Below, in pieces: positions 1 to 6,600 of a stretch of DNA of 10,134 bases; within the stretch, counting starts at the first letter, position 1; each line of letters begins with the position of its first letter. The translations under genes and the position numbers were made by a program. The stretch comes from LMUY01 sp964246185 (GTDB taxonomy: Bacteria; Pseudomonadota; Alphaproteobacteria; Acetobacterales; Acetobacteraceae): contig CAXTPP010000124.1 in NCBI GenBank assembly GCA_964246185.1, forward strand, positions 1-10,134. The letters are read 5' to 3'. Below the pieces are notes generated by a model, which was not told where the DNA came from, did no database searches, and saw only the letters and a program-made list of their open reading frames with translations.

Positions 1-115
1 CAACACTTCCACCTTGGCACGTAGATGCCGTCGGGGGGCGTCCACCCCATCACCATTTGCAAACACCCAAACTAACCCATGACCAACGTCCCCTTGACAC
101 CCCAATCCAAGGGGT

Positions 116-159
116 GAAGGGGACGACCGTCCCCTTCCGGGTGCAGGGCAGCGCCCTGC
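116..159. repeat. Strong hairpins upstream of secF
   Basis: Two perfect inverted repeats lie close together. GAAGGGGACG (116-125) pairs with CGTCCCCTTC (128-137) around 2 bases, and GCAGGGC (143-149) pairs with GCCCTGC (153-159) around 3 bases. A further pair, CCCCTTG (90-96) with CAAGGGG (108-114), overlaps the first. No T-run follows, so these are not typical rho-independent terminators. They look like the GC-rich palindromic intergenic elements often seen in GC-rich alphaproteobacteria. The rest of 1-182 shows no convincing gene and no recognisable secD 3' end. Confidence 0.6.
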
Positions 160-182
160 CTCCCTCAGCCTAGGACCCGCCG

Positions 183-1145
183 ATGTTCCTCCGCCCCTTG
201 TTCCGCCTGGTCCCGGACGGCACCCGCATCCGCTTCATGCGGGGCCGCTTCATCGGCATCGGCACCTCCGCCGTGTTGTCGCTGCTCTCGCTCGGGCTGG
301 CGTTCTATCCGGGGCTCAACCTCGGCATCGACTTCAAGGGCGGCATCGTCATGGAGGTCCGCACCCCGGACCCGGCGGACTTCGGCCGCATCCGCACGGC
401 GCTGACCGCGCATGGCGTGCCGGCCGCCGGGCTGCAGCGCTTCGGCGATGCGCAGGACGTGCTGATCCGGCTGGACCGGCAGCCGACCGAGGCGGGCACG
501 GAGCAGGCCGTCAGCCACGTGCGTGCCGCGCTGGAGGAGGCGCAGCCCGGGACCACAATCCGCAGCACGGAGGCGGTGGGGGCGTCGGTGTCCAACGAGC
601 TGTTCCGCAACGGGCTGCTGGCGCTGGGCATCAGCCTGCTGATGATCCTCGCCTACATCTGGTTCCGCTTCGAGTGGGAGTTCGCGGTCGGCGCGGTGGT
701 GACGCTGATCCTGGACGTGACCAAGGTGGTGGGCTTCCTCGCCATCACCCGCATCGAGTTCGACCTGGTGATGGTGGCCGCCATCCTGACCGTGATCGGC
801 TACTCCACCAACGACAAGGTGGTGGTGTACGACCGGGTGCGGGAGAACCTGCGCAAGTACAAGTCCCTGTCGCTGCGCGAGCTGATCGACTTCTCGATCA
901 ACGAGACGCTGAACCGCACGCTCGGCACCTCGATGACGGTGTTCCTCGCCAGCCTGCCGCTGGCGCTGTTCGGCGGCGCGTCGCTGTCCGGCTTCGCCGC
1001 GGTCATGCTGTTCGGCATCGTGGTCGGCACGTCCTCGTCCATCTTCATCGCCGCCCCGATCCTGCTGTTCCTCGGGCAGAACCGCCTGCGGCGGGACGTC
1101 CGGCCCTCCACCCCCGGCAACCGCGCGGCCAAGACCGCCGGGTGA
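183..1145 (+). CDS. secF: Protein translocase subunit SecF
   Basis: SecF is the smaller partner of SecD in the inner membrane. The pair uses the proton gradient to help SecYEG/SecA pull proteins across the membrane. The 320 residues match the usual SecF length. Visible marks are a first membrane segment at about 24-43, the motif GLNLGIDFKGG (44-54) that opens the periplasmic P1 domain, a hydrophobic five-segment second half from about 140, the conserved signature GYSTNDKVVVYDRVREN (206-222), and SINETLNRTLGTSMT soon after it. The ATG has a good ribosome site, AGGA at 172-175, seven bases upstream. secD normally lies directly upstream. It is not visible here, so either it ends before the window behind a hairpin-rich spacer of at least 182 bp, or it is elsewhere. 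Family assignment is firm. Confidence 0.97.
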   Translation: MFLRPLFRLVPDGTRIRFMRGRFIGIGTSAVLSLLSLGLAFYPGLNLGIDFKGGIVMEVRTPDPADFGRIRTALTAHGVPAAGLQRFGDAQDVLIRLDRQPTEAGTEQAVSHVRAALEEAQPGTTIRSTEAVGASVSNELFRNGLLALGISLLMILAYIWFRFEWEFAVGAVVTLILDVTKVVGFLAITRIEFDLVMVAAILTVIGYSTNDKVVVYDRVRENLRKYKSLSLRELIDFSINETLNRTLGTSMTVFLASLPLALFGGASLSGFAAVMLFGIVVGTSSSIFIAAPILLFLGQNRLRRDVRPSTPGNRAAKTAG

Positions 1146-1188
1146 GCCGCCCCGCTTGACGGCCCTGCTTGACGATGAGGGGGCGGCT
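1145..1188 (+). repeat. Inverted repeat after secF
   Basis: AGCCGCCCC (1145-1153) starts inside the secF stop codon and pairs perfectly with GGGGCGGCT (1180-1188) across a 26-base loop. The loop contains two direct copies of GCTTGACG. No T-run follows on either strand. It may slow or end transcription, but it is not a canonical terminator. Confidence 0.4.
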
Positions 1189-1244
1189 GGTGAACTGTGC
1201 CGTGCCGCCAGCGAAACATTTTAGCGGCGGATCGCGTGGGATGC

Positions 1245-2402
1245 ATGGCCGGGTCTGAGCGCCGCTTGCTGCTGCTATCCGATGACCCGAGCTGGCTTGC
1301 TGCAGCGCAGCAGGAGCTGGCGGCCCATGGCGGCGGCCTGGACCGCGCCAGCTCGGCCCAGGATGCGTTGCAGCGCCTGGTCGAGCCGCGGCACGAGTTC
1401 TCTCATTTGTTGCTGGAACCGAGCGCCGCCGGGCCGCATGCGCCGGATTTGCTCGGCTTGACCTCGGGCGAAACCGGGTCCCAGGTCGAGCTGGTCCTGC
1501 TCGGCGATGCGGTCGGGCTGGCGAAGGCCGGCGTGCCGCATGCCAAGACCCCGGTCGAGCTGCCGCACGTCTTCCGGGAGGCGCAGCACCGGCCCAGCTT
1601 GCCGCTGCTGTCCACCTCCGACATCGCGGTCAGCTTCAGCGCCGCCGACGTGGATTGCCGCTTCCAGCCGGTCGTCCGCGTCCGGGACCGCCGCGCCGTC
1701 GGCCTGGAGACGCTGGTCCGCCTGCAGCACCCCGACCGCGGCAGCATCCGGCCGGATCTGTTCGTGCCGCAGATCGAGCGCGCCGGCCTCTCCCTGCGGC
1801 TGACGGAAGCGGTCGCCCAGCGCGCCATGCAGCTGATCGGCCCGGCGCTGCTTGCCCACCACGGCCTGTTCCTCAGCATCAACCTGCCGCTGGACGTGCT
1901 GCTGCTGGCAGACGCGCCCGCCCGGTTCGACGCCCTGCGCGGCCCGGCCGGCATCCCGGCAGCGAGCCTGCTGATCGAGCTGACGGAAAGCCGCCCGGCG
2001 AACGACCTGGCCGCGCTGCACGCGGCCGTCGTGCGGTGGCGGCAGGCCGGCTACGGCGTCGCGATCGACGATTTGGGGCCGGACATGGCCAACCAGCAGG
2101 AGCTGTTCACCCTGCCGTTCAGCGCCGTGAAGCTGGATAAGGCGGTGGTGCTGCGCTCGGACGCCGAGAAGCCAGTCTATCGCTATGTGCGGCACACGGT
2201 CATGGGCGCCAAACGCCACGGCCTCACCGTGATCGCCGAGGGTGTCGAGAATGCTGCGGCGTGGACCCGCATGGCCGGGCTAGGGGTCGATCAGGTGCAA
2301 GGCTTCCTGGTCGCCCGCCCGCTGCCCGCGGCTGCGGTGCCAGCTTGGCTGGACGCATGGGCTGCCCAGCCAGGCCTGCCGCGGGACCGGGACAGAAGTT
2401 GA
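1245..2402 (+). CDS. Receiver-like/EAL domain protein (c-di-GMP signalling)
   Basis: EAL domains hydrolyse cyclic di-GMP or, when degenerate, bind it. Numbered from the ATG at 1245 (385 residues), an N-terminal part (about 5-115) has a receiver layout: LLLLSDD at the acidic pocket, LLLEP with Glu58 where the phosphorylated Asp normally sits, and a Lys101-Thr-Pro near the end. The EAL domain follows (about 130-375). The signature is ETL (E155) instead of EAL, and the expected metal and catalytic residues are present: N213, E245 in ELTE, D275-D276, K296, E332 in AEGVE and Q352 in QGF. The loop normally reading DFGTGYSS is changed to DLGPDMANQ, so activity is uncertain. No GGDEF domain or membrane segment is seen, so it is probably cytoplasmic. 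An in-frame GTG at 1197 would add 16 residues, but the receiver fold begins neatly at the ATG, so I prefer 1245. Confidence 0.88.
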   Translation: MAGSERRLLLLSDDPSWLAAAQQELAAHGGGLDRASSAQDALQRLVEPRHEFSHLLLEPSAAGPHAPDLLGLTSGETGSQVELVLLGDAVGLAKAGVPHAKTPVELPHVFREAQHRPSLPLLSTSDIAVSFSAADVDCRFQPVVRVRDRRAVGLETLVRLQHPDRGSIRPDLFVPQIERAGLSLRLTEAVAQRAMQLIGPALLAHHGLFLSINLPLDVLLLADAPARFDALRGPAGIPAASLLIELTESRPANDLAALHAAVVRWRQAGYGVAIDDLGPDMANQQELFTLPFSAVKLDKAVVLRSDAEKPVYRYVRHTVMGAKRHGLTVIAEGVENAAAWTRMAGLGVDQVQGFLVARPLPAAAVPAWLDAWAAQPGLPRDRDRS

Positions 2403-2526
2403 CCTAAGCCGGCGCAGCGGACCCGGCCCGCGACGCAGTCCTGTGCCCGCCACCGTGAGTACGTGCGCAAACGGGCCTTGCGCGCCGATTTGCGGCGTCT
2501 TCCGAACTGCCCGTATTAGCTCGGGC

Positions 2527-3792
2527 ATGCCCACACCATTGATCGATCGCGCTGCGGTGGCCGCCGTCCTCGCCTTGCCGCTGGCCCTGCTCACCACCCG
2601 CACTGGCGCAGAGGCCCTGATTGCCGCGACGGATGTCCTCTTCCTTGGCCACCTTGTACGGTCCCGGCTGTCCTTGCTGCTCACCCCGGTCGTGGCCGCC
2701 AGCGCCGCGTGGTGGGCCTGGACGGTTCTTGCGTCCTCCATGAACTTCCAAACCGGAGGTTCGCACGCGGTGATCCAATCCCTTCTCATGGGCCGCTTCT
2801 TCATCTTTGCTGCCGCCCTGTCGGAGTGGCTGCTGCGCAGGGATGCCGTCCGACGCGCCTTGGGCGCTGCCGTCGCCCTCGCCGCGTCTTGGATCGCCAT
2901 CGAGTGCTGGCAGCAATTCTTTCTTGGCACCAACATCTTCGGCTGGCCGCGCTTTGGCGACGGCGCCCTGACCGGGCCTTTCCTCGGCCCGAAAGCCGGC
3001 CCGATGCTGGTTCTTATCCTGTTTCCCGCCTTGCTTCCGCCGGTCATGGCCCTGCTCGGACGCCCCGTGCCGGCCGCCAGGATCGGCGCAGCACTGCTCG
3101 CCCTCACCGGCGTCGCGACGGTCATCCTCATCGGCCAACGCATGCCCGCCCTTCTCACTATCCTCGGGCTTGTGACCTGCGGCGTCCTGCTTCGCCCGAT
3201 CCGGCCGATCGTGCTTGCAATCATCGCCCTCAGCATTGCTTTCATCGCTGCGACACCGCTGATCTCGCCGCCAACCTTCAATAAGCTGGTCGTCAAGTTC
3301 ACCCATCAGATGGGTCATTTCGGCCAAAGCCCTTACGGGTTGATCTATATCCGGGCGACGGTCATCACGCTCGCGCACCCTTGGCTCGGCTTCGGTTTCG
3401 ACGGCTATCGCGCAGTCTGCGACGCTCAACAATACCAGCACAGCCTGCCGTGGCTTGGCATCCCGGACCAGGTCGCGGCAAGTCCTGACGGCTGCAACAT
3501 CCATCCGCACAACCATTATTTTGAGGCCGCAACTTCCGGCGGTTTTCCCGGCCTCGCGCTGTTCTGCGCCACCGTGCTTGCATGGCTTGCGGCCCTCGGC
3601 CGTGGTTTGCTGGCCCGGCCATCCGTCGAGCGTGCCGGCCTCTTTGCCGCCGCGCTGATCGGCCTCTGGCCGTTAGCATCGACCAGCGCATTCTTTACCG
3701 TTCCCAATGCCGGCTGGACCTTCCTCCTGCTGGGCTGGGGTCTGGCCTTATCGCCCCGGCCTGATGCGGCCAGCGCGAGACAACTGCGATGA
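2527..3792 (+). CDS. O-antigen ligase/polymerase-type membrane protein (Wzy_C/WaaL family)
   Basis: Proteins of this superfamily join or polymerise lipid-linked sugar repeats on the periplasmic face of the inner membrane, making O-antigen, exopolysaccharide or related glycans. From the ATG at 2527 the protein has 421 residues and roughly ten hydrophobic segments. The diagnostic part is near the C-terminus: HPWLGFGFDGYR (284-295), a hydrophilic loop with paired cysteines, then HPHNHYFEAATSGGFPGLALF from residue 326, which matches the family's HxHNxYLE...GxPGL block with its catalytic His. A GTG at 2443 in the same frame would add 28 residues without membrane character, so the ATG is preferred. 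The neighbouring methyltransferase remnant, convergent with it, supports a polysaccharide locus. Ligase and polymerase cannot be told apart from sequence, so no symbol is given. Confidence 0.85.
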   Translation: MPTPLIDRAAVAAVLALPLALLTTRTGAEALIAATDVLFLGHLVRSRLSLLLTPVVAASAAWWAWTVLASSMNFQTGGSHAVIQSLLMGRFFIFAAALSEWLLRRDAVRRALGAAVALAASWIAIECWQQFFLGTNIFGWPRFGDGALTGPFLGPKAGPMLVLILFPALLPPVMALLGRPVPAARIGAALLALTGVATVILIGQRMPALLTILGLVTCGVLLRPIRPIVLAIIALSIAFIAATPLISPPTFNKLVVKFTHQMGHFGQSPYGLIYIRATVITLAHPWLGFGFDGYRAVCDAQQYQHSLPWLGIPDQVAASPDGCNIHPHNHYFEAATSGGFPGLALFCATVLAWLAALGRGLLARPSVERAGLFAAALIGLWPLASTSAFFTVPNAGWTFLLLGWGLALSPRPDAASARQLR

Positions 3793-3794
3793 TA

Positions 3795-3807
3795 AGCCAA
3801 CTTGGCT
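3795..3807. terminator. Possible weak hairpin between convergent genes
   Basis: AGCCAACTTGGCT lies just after the stop of the O-antigen ligase-like gene and forms a short stem. AAAGCCTTTT follows on the plus strand. The stem is short and the T-run is interrupted, so terminator function is only possible. The following stretch to 3871 shows no gene. Confidence 0.25.
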
Positions 3808-3871
3808 AAAGCCTTTTGCGTGCTGATGGGCGCATGCAAAATACTCTAGCCGCTGTTTTTTGCGGACATCT

Positions 3872-4390
3872 TTATCCGACGTGTGATCCTGTTCGGTCGG
3901 ATGATGCTTGTCTTATGACGGGCGCTTGCGCCTTCAGGCTTGCCTGGTCCGGTTTGGATGACCCAGTGGCAGCATCGCATCTGGCCAGCACCGCCTGAAC
4001 TTCGATGCAGGCCCAAGGGACCCAACGGCCAAGCTGCCGGTTGAGCCGCCAATACCACCGGTGATCCTCCAACGGGCGGAGGAAACCACCCGAAATGATC
4101 CGGAAGCCTCTGATCTCATCGACCTGCCACTGTGGATCAGCTGCAAACACGCGGAGAAACGACCACAACGTGAACGCCTGCACACGGCCACGCGATCTGC
4201 GGCCAAGCAAGCGATCCATGTAGGGGACCGCATAACAGCGAGTCAGGTGCAACGGCGGCATGAAGACGGGTACGCCGACGATCAACCGCCCTCCCGGCTT
4301 GGTTATTCTCAACAGTGTCGAAATTACCAAGTCAAGATCCAAGATGTGTTCGAGCACTTGTTCACAAACAACAATGTCATACCGACCCGC
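3872..4390 (-). pseudogene. 3' fragment of class I SAM-dependent methyltransferase
   Basis: Read on the minus strand, this encodes about 170 residues starting at AGRYDIVVCEQVLEHILD. That is the usual post-I block (DvVlceeVLEHI) of Methyltransf_11-type enzymes. ITKPGGRLIVGVP follows, the typical strand before motif III, then a C-terminal region rich in aromatic residues. The glycine-rich motif I that binds S-adenosylmethionine, and everything before it, is absent. Just upstream at 4391 the sequence changes to tandem 21-bp repeats and an IS630 remnant. The frame stays open upstream through the repeats, but the translation there is a repetitive artefact. The gene was therefore most likely cut by the mobile element or a deletion beside it. 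It faces the O-antigen ligase-like gene, so it probably served glycan modification. Substrate unknown. Confidence 0.75.
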
Positions 4391-4450
4391 TTTGGGGTTG
4401 GCTCGGATGTGATTTGGGTTGGCTCGGATGTGATTTGGGTTGGCTCGGGG
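4391..4450. repeat. Tandem 21-22 bp direct repeats
   Basis: Three tandem copies sharing the core GGTTGGCTCGGATGTGA are seen: 4391-4412 (22 bp, one extra G), 4413-4433 (21 bp) and a partial copy 4434-4450 that breaks off after GGCTCGG. A weaker fourth copy around 4452-4470 keeps TTCGGATGTG. The array sits between the truncated methyltransferase and the transposase start. It could be the subterminal transposase-binding repeats of the IS630-type element, or origin iterons. It has no spacers and is not CRISPR. Confidence 0.7.
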
Positions 4451-4493
4451 CGGTCTGCTTCGGATGTGGCCTGACCTGGTGTGGGTGGGCGTC

Positions 4494-4793
4494 ATGAATG
4501 GTAAGCGATTGGTGGTTTGCGGCGATGTGCCTGCGGCGGAGCTTCGCCGGCTGGCCCGGCGCGAGCCGGACCGTGCGGCGGCGGCCCGGATGCAGGCGAT
4601 TGCGGGCGCGCTGGATGGTTTGACGCGGGCAGAAGCGGCAAGGCTGGCCGGCATGGAGCGTCAAGCGTTGCGCGACGCGGTGGTGCGCTACAACGCCGAG
4701 GGTTTGGCGGGCCTGCACGACCGCGCGCGGCCTGGCTCCAAGCCGCGGCTGGACGAGGCGCAACGGGCAGGGCTGCGCCAGTTGGCGCTGTGA
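4494..4793 (+). pseudogene. IS630-family transposase, N-terminal remnant
   Basis: The ATG at 4494 opens a frame of 99 residues. It contains a helix-turn-helix region: AELRRLARREPDRAAAARM, then LDGLTRAEAARLAGMERQAL, a VRYNAEGLAGLHDRARPG linker, and PRLDEAQRAGLRQL. This is the standard DNA-binding N-terminus of IS630-type transposases in GC-rich proteobacteria. Full-length members have about 340-350 residues and carry a DDE catalytic domain, which is entirely missing. The frame stops at 4793, exactly where homology passes to the 3' end of repA on the other strand, so the element was cut there. It cannot encode an active transposase. The right end of the IS was not found. Confidence 0.82.
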
Positions 4794-5686
4794 GGCGGTG
4801 AAGGACGCAACAGCAGTCCACGTTCTCCGTCCTGCGCGCGCAAGGCCGGGTACACCGCAACCACCTTGCGAAGCGCGGCCAAGAAGTGCTTCCGAAAGTC
4901 GCGCCGCCCCTGCGCTGTGTCCGGGTAGCCCGCACCGAATTGGAGCATCAGGGCACCCCAAGGAATATCGGTCGGTCGGGCCAAATAGCTCACCCGGTAC
5001 GTCGCCCATGAATAGAGGTCCAACGCTAAGGGGGACTTCTTCAGGGTTTTGACCGCCCGCATGTCGATCGGAACGGGCCGGTCCACCACCTGCTGAAAAA
5101 ACGGCTCCGACAGCTTCACGGTGGATTGCCATAGGGCCGCCTGAGACGGACGCTGCGGGTCCCACCACAGGGTGTAATCGTCAGCCACCACGACGTTGCG
5201 CCCCCGCCGGCCCTTTGGGCCTTCTGCGACGCCCAGCTCAATAGTGGCGGAAATCATCGAGCTGAACAGCCGGAGCATTTGATCTTTGAGCCGGGGCACG
5301 GTTCCCCATCGGCCGCCAGTCGCAAGCAACCCCAACTCCGCCATAAAGGCGGACAGCGAGGGGCCAAGCACCAGCTCCCGCGACTTGGTACGCACAGCCT
5401 CCGTGGTCAGCCAGGTGAGTAGCAGCCGGGGATAGCTCCCATACGGAAGTCCGATTTCTGAGGGGGCCAGGATGCTGACGGTAAGATGCCCATTGGAGCG
5501 GGTGAATTCATTCCCCTCCTGGGCGCTGTGCGGAAGCGTGGCTTGCACCAGCACGCGGGCCATAAAGCCAAGGGCATCTGCTTCTCTGGCGCTTTCGGCC
5601 TCGATGGCCTGCGCGTCCTCAAGAAGCCGATCGACACTGCGACGGCGAGGAACGATAGCGCCGCTCCGGTCCGCAGCCTCGGTCAC
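4688..5686 (-). CDS. repA: Plasmid replication initiator, RepA_C family, with altered 3' end
   Basis: This is a replication initiator of the plasmid-encoded RepA type common on alphaproteobacterial plasmids. It would bind the origin and start replication. Residues 1-299 are family-like. Visible blocks include a basic N-terminus, HLTVSILAPSEIGLPYGSYP (67-86), the TWLTTEAVRTKSRELVLGPS region, PRLKDQMLRLFSSMIS (131-146), SPLALDLYSWATYR (218-231), IPWGALMLQFG (241-251), FRKHFLAALRKV and the end motif GLLLRPSPPH (290-299). The last 33 residues do not belong to it: they are the IS630 remnant read backwards, ending at an accidental TAG at 4688. The natural C-terminus probably lay at or just after His299, so function may survive. 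The start is GTG at 5686. It overlaps the preceding stop as GTGA and has GAGGG upstream, which indicates translational coupling to the ribbon-helix-helix gene. Confidence 0.85.
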   Translation of the reverse strand: MTEAADRSGAIVPRRRSVDRLLEDAQAIEAESAREADALGFMARVLVQATLPHSAQEGNEFTRSNGHLTVSILAPSEIGLPYGSYPRLLLTWLTTEAVRTKSRELVLGPSLSAFMAELGLLATGGRWGTVPRLKDQMLRLFSSMISATIELGVAEGPKGRRGRNVVVADDYTLWWDPQRPSQAALWQSTVKLSEPFFQQVVDRPVPIDMRAVKTLKKSPLALDLYSWATYRVSYLARPTDIPWGALMLQFGAGYPDTAQGRRDFRKHFLAALRKVVAVYPALRAQDGERGLLLRPSPPHSANWRSPARCASSSRGLEPGRARSCRPAKPSAL

Positions 5687-5912
5687 ACGCCGCCCTCTAC
5701 GACACGGTAGATGGCAAGATTGATCAACGCCGCCCGACTCTGGCCCATCTTCTCGGCCATTTCATCGACCTTCGCCAACAAGTCGGGGGCAATGGTCAAC
5801 GTGATCTGCTGCTTCGTGCCTTTGCGCACCCCTACCGGTTTCGCATCCGGCGCGCCGGATATGAAGCTTTCGGTCGTCTTGGTTTCACTGCTCTGGTGAT
5901 CGCCATTTTCAT
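5683..5912 (-). pseudogene. Small ribbon-helix-helix protein in parB/parG position, apparently frameshifted
   Basis: The minus strand encodes VRKGTKQQITLTIAPDLLAK followed by VDEMAEKMGQSRAALINLAI, a clear ribbon-helix-helix DNA-binding domain, ending at TGA 5685-5683. It follows parA and overlaps repA by four bases (GTGA). Type Ib partition loci pair a short ParA with a small ribbon-helix-helix centromere binder, so that role is inferred. Upstream the frame stays open as ENGDHQSSETKTTESFISGA, a plausible flexible tail, but has no ATG. The ATG at 5912, with AGGA four bases before it, is out of frame by one base. Adding one A to the AAAA run right after that ATG would give an intact 76-residue protein. 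The alternatives are initiation at GTG 5829 (48 residues) or a sequencing error. DNA-binding type is firm, intactness is not. Confidence 0.65.
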
Positions 5913-5940
5913 ATCATCCTGATGCGGTTTGAATGGTGAT

Positions 5941-6030
5941 TCACTTTGTAAAAACCATCTTCATGGGGGTCGCCAACTCATCGCAAGCTCTGCTGTCCCG
6001 AGGGTAGTACTCCTCGACGGACAAGCCCTA
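5941..6030 (-). pseudogene. Detached 3' end of parA beyond an amber codon
   Basis: After the TAG at 6030-6028 the parA frame continues open for 28 more codons, GLSVEEYYPRDSRACDELAT and on to a TGA at 5943-5941. This stretch has the look of the normal ParA C-terminus (GLSV...PRD.KA..EL), and it brings the total to about 215 residues, the usual length of this ParA group. It ends 28 bases before the next gene's ATG. Confidence 0.6.
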
Positions 6031-6588
6031 TCCAACGGCGTTGGCGAAGGCTTTCCTTCGTCGGATCGGAGCGTCCAAGTGCGTGAGTTGAGGATGATCA
6101 GCGAGGGCAGCCGCCGCGTCTGCGTTGTCGGCGGAGGCGGTCCCCGAATCGGTACAATTCAGGATCGCATAAGCCTCCAAGCCATCCCGAAGAGATCTCG
6201 CTTCCTCGACAAGAGAGGCGATATCCGCAAGCGCCCATACGTCAACCGAGCGGGGCTGAAACGGAACCAGCATAACGTCAGAGAGGACCAACGCCGCCCG
6301 AAGGGCTGTCAAATCCCGGCCTCCGGCATCTATGATTATGTCGTCGAACTTACGCCCTTGCTGCTGGACCTGAGCGCGGAGGACGGGGCCATCAGGATAC
6401 TGCGAACAAGCCATACCGGGGTTCCGGTCCGCTTCGGCTCGAATGGCAACGGCGGTTTGAGACGTGCCCTGCCGATCACCATCAATGAGCCAGACGTCAC
6501 GGCCGGCTAGCGCGCGAGCAAGGGCGATCTGCACCGCGAGGGTCGTCTTACCTACGCCTCCCCTGGTGTTCCCGACCGTTACTATCAC
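6028..6588 (-). CDS. parA: ParA-family partition ATPase, prematurely stopped
   Basis: ParA ATPases move plasmid copies apart over the nucleoid, together with a centromere-binding partner. The 186 residues open with MIVTVGNTRGGVGKTT, a deviant Walker A box (9-16, signature Lys plus K14). LIDGDRQGT (34-42) is the A' motif and FDDIIIDAGG is Walker B. VPFQPRSVDVWAL and DAPIRRRKAFANAVG are typical of the family. There is no N-terminal HTH domain, so it belongs to the short type Ib group. The frame stops at TAG 6030-6028, yet family-like sequence continues in the same frame to 5941, so about 29 C-terminal residues are lost and the protein may be inactive. Start is GTG 6588. The resolvase stop codon lies in the same frame 12 bases upstream, which rules out a longer version; the ribosome site (GAAAG) is weak. 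Confidence 0.88.
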   Translation of the reverse strand: MIVTVGNTRGGVGKTTLAVQIALARALAGRDVWLIDGDRQGTSQTAVAIRAEADRNPGMACSQYPDGPVLRAQVQQQGRKFDDIIIDAGGRDLTALRAALVLSDVMLVPFQPRSVDVWALADIASLVEEARSLRDGLEAYAILNCTDSGTASADNADAAAALADHPQLTHLDAPIRRRKAFANAVG

Positions 6589-6600
6589 CTTGATGGTCTT

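Noticed and set aside
94..99. TTGACA as a -35 box for secF
   Set aside because: No -10-like hexamer occurs 15-19 bases downstream; that stretch is the G-rich hairpin.
1275..2219. Long minus-strand frame of 314 codons opposite the EAL gene
   Set aside because: Its composition (Gln, Arg, Asp rich) is the antisense shadow of GC-rich coding DNA, and the plus-strand EAL motifs are clear.
2404..3516. Long minus-strand frame of 370 codons opposite the O-antigen ligase-like gene
   Set aside because: It is low-complexity and hydrophilic with no family match, while the plus strand encodes an obvious membrane protein.
3814..3841. TTTTGC...GCAAAA inverted repeat as a bidirectional terminator
   Set aside because: The T and A runs are at the wrong ends of the stem for either strand, and the loop is long.
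4391..4450. Repeat array as a CRISPR
   Set aside because: The copies are directly adjacent with no spacers and only about three units.
5929..6510. Plus-strand frame of 193 codons across the parA region
   Set aside because: It is opposite a clear ParA with Walker motifs and has no recognisable domain.
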